Origin: an uncultured Eubacteriales bacterium
GTDB taxonomy: Bacteria > Bacillota > Clostridia > Lachnospirales > Lachnospiraceae
Direction of reading: 5' to 3'
Assembly: GCA_949297565.1 (NCBI GenBank)
Contig: CASFUI010000116.1
Location: 1 to 6,790 of the forward strand
Length of the DNA stretch: 6,790 nucleotides
Each line of letters opens with the position of its first letter. Position 1 is the stretch's first letter. Under the pieces are notes generated by a model. That model searched no databases, was not told the origin of the DNA, and was given only the letters and a program-made list of their open reading frames with translations. The position numbers were made by a program, and so were the translations under genes. Of this stretch, positions 6,276 through 6,790 are shown piece after piece.

Positions 6276-6790
6276 TTATACAATACCGCGTCCGCGGACT
6301 TTCTTACTAGCATAGTTACAGCCAAGTACAAGAATCATTCCGACAAACGATTTAAACAAACCTACCGCTGTGGTATAACCATAATCTGAGTTACCACTAC
6401 TGAACGTCTTTCGGTATACATATGTCTGCAATACCTCGGCAACATCCAATACAGCGTTGTTCATAGTAACAAATACTGACTCGAAAAGATTCATAACCTT
6501 AGCAAGGTTAAGAATAAATACTGTGATGATTGTATTTGCCAAAGCAGGAAGTGTAATGTAAATCAAACGCTTCCAACGGTTAGCACCATCAATCTGTGCC
6601 GCTTCATATAAATCAGGGCTGATACCTGACAATGTAGCAAGGAAAAGAATTGTTCCCCAACCTGTATCTTTCCATACATTCATTACATAGAAAGCACCTC
6701 TCCAATACTTAGTGTCACCCAGGAAATATATAGGCTCATTGATAATATTTGCCTTAAGTAAGAGACTGTTTACAACACCTGTAGTATTAG
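6276..6790 (-). CDS. Carbohydrate ABC transporter permease, LplB/YteP-type (partial, cut by right edge)
   Basis: The minus-strand frame is open from the right edge to TAA at 6278-6276, with 170 residues visible, about the C-terminal half of a family protein usually near 300. Conserved LplB blocks run in order (visible numbering): GVVNSLLLK (4-12), NVWKDTGWGTILFLATLSGI (37-56), the EAA loop YEAAQIDGANRWKR (61-74) with ITLPAL (78-83), TYVYRKTF (122-129) and AVGLFKS (141-147). An internal ATG at 6683 could be mistaken for the start, but the 35 upstream codons are open and carry conserved family sequence, so the true start is off the window. It forms the heteromeric channel with the YtcP-like permease 13 nt downstream. 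A solute-binding protein gene is expected nearby, outside the window. Confidence 0.94.
   Translation of the reverse strand, partial: NTTGVVNSLLLKANIINEPIYFLGDTKYWRGAFYVMNVWKDTGWGTILFLATLSGISPDLYEAAQIDGANRWKRLIYITLPALANTIITVFILNLAKVMNLFESVFVTMNNAVLDVAEVLQTYVYRKTFSSGNSDYGYTTAVGLFKSFVGMILVLGCNYASKKVRGRGIV

Noticed and set aside
6276..6683. ATG at 6683 as start of a short 135-residue permease
   Set aside because: The upstream frame stays open to the window edge and encodes conserved LplB sequence, so this is an internal methionine of a partial gene.

Overview
This window looks like part of a pectin-oligosaccharide utilisation locus from a low-to-moderate GC Firmicute, most likely an anaerobic gut or rumen Lachnospiraceae (Lachnospira/Butyrivibrio/Roseburia type). 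That placement is inferred from the AT-rich sequence, strong AGGAGG-type ribosome binding sites, sigma-A-like promoters, and the LplB/YtcP-type permeases next to cytosolic pectin-family hydrolases. No marker gene fixes the species. All six genes are on the minus strand, so transcription runs from the right edge of the window to the left, and I see no credible plus-strand gene.

Right to left. At 6790-6276 is the C-terminal part of an LplB/YteP-type sugar ABC permease, cut by the window edge. It is followed 13 nt later by a complete YtcP/LplC-type partner permease (6262-5399). A perfect 12-bp hairpin with a T tract (5371-5335) ends this transporter unit. A new promoter (about 5301-5273) then starts a three-gene hydrolase operon. 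The first gene is an ankyrin-repeat/GH43 fusion (5242-3290). The second is a divergent GH105-like six-hairpin protein (3267-2224). The third is a GH28 polygalacturonase-type enzyme with an Fn3-like N-terminus (2233-680), whose start overlaps the end of the GH105-like gene. After a 64-nt gap holding an inverted repeat and a -10 box comes the N-terminal transmembrane half of a type I ABC exporter (615-1), cut by the left edge.

Working model (inference): the permease pair, with an unseen binding protein and a shared ATPase, imports decorated galacturonan or rhamnogalacturonan oligomers. None of the three hydrolases has a signal peptide, so trimming would occur in the cytosol. GH43 would remove xylose or arabinose, GH28 would cleave galacturonosyl bonds, and the GH105-like protein would process or bind unsaturated ends. 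The exporter has its own promoter and may not belong to the pathway.

The most unusual points are the ankyrin repeats fused to the front of a GH43 enzyme, and the GH105-like protein that keeps the likely catalytic Asp but appears to have lost the family's R-G-N-G-W segment and carries three Cys-x-Cys pairs. I do not see an RNA gene, CRISPR array, mobile element, integrase or phage gene.
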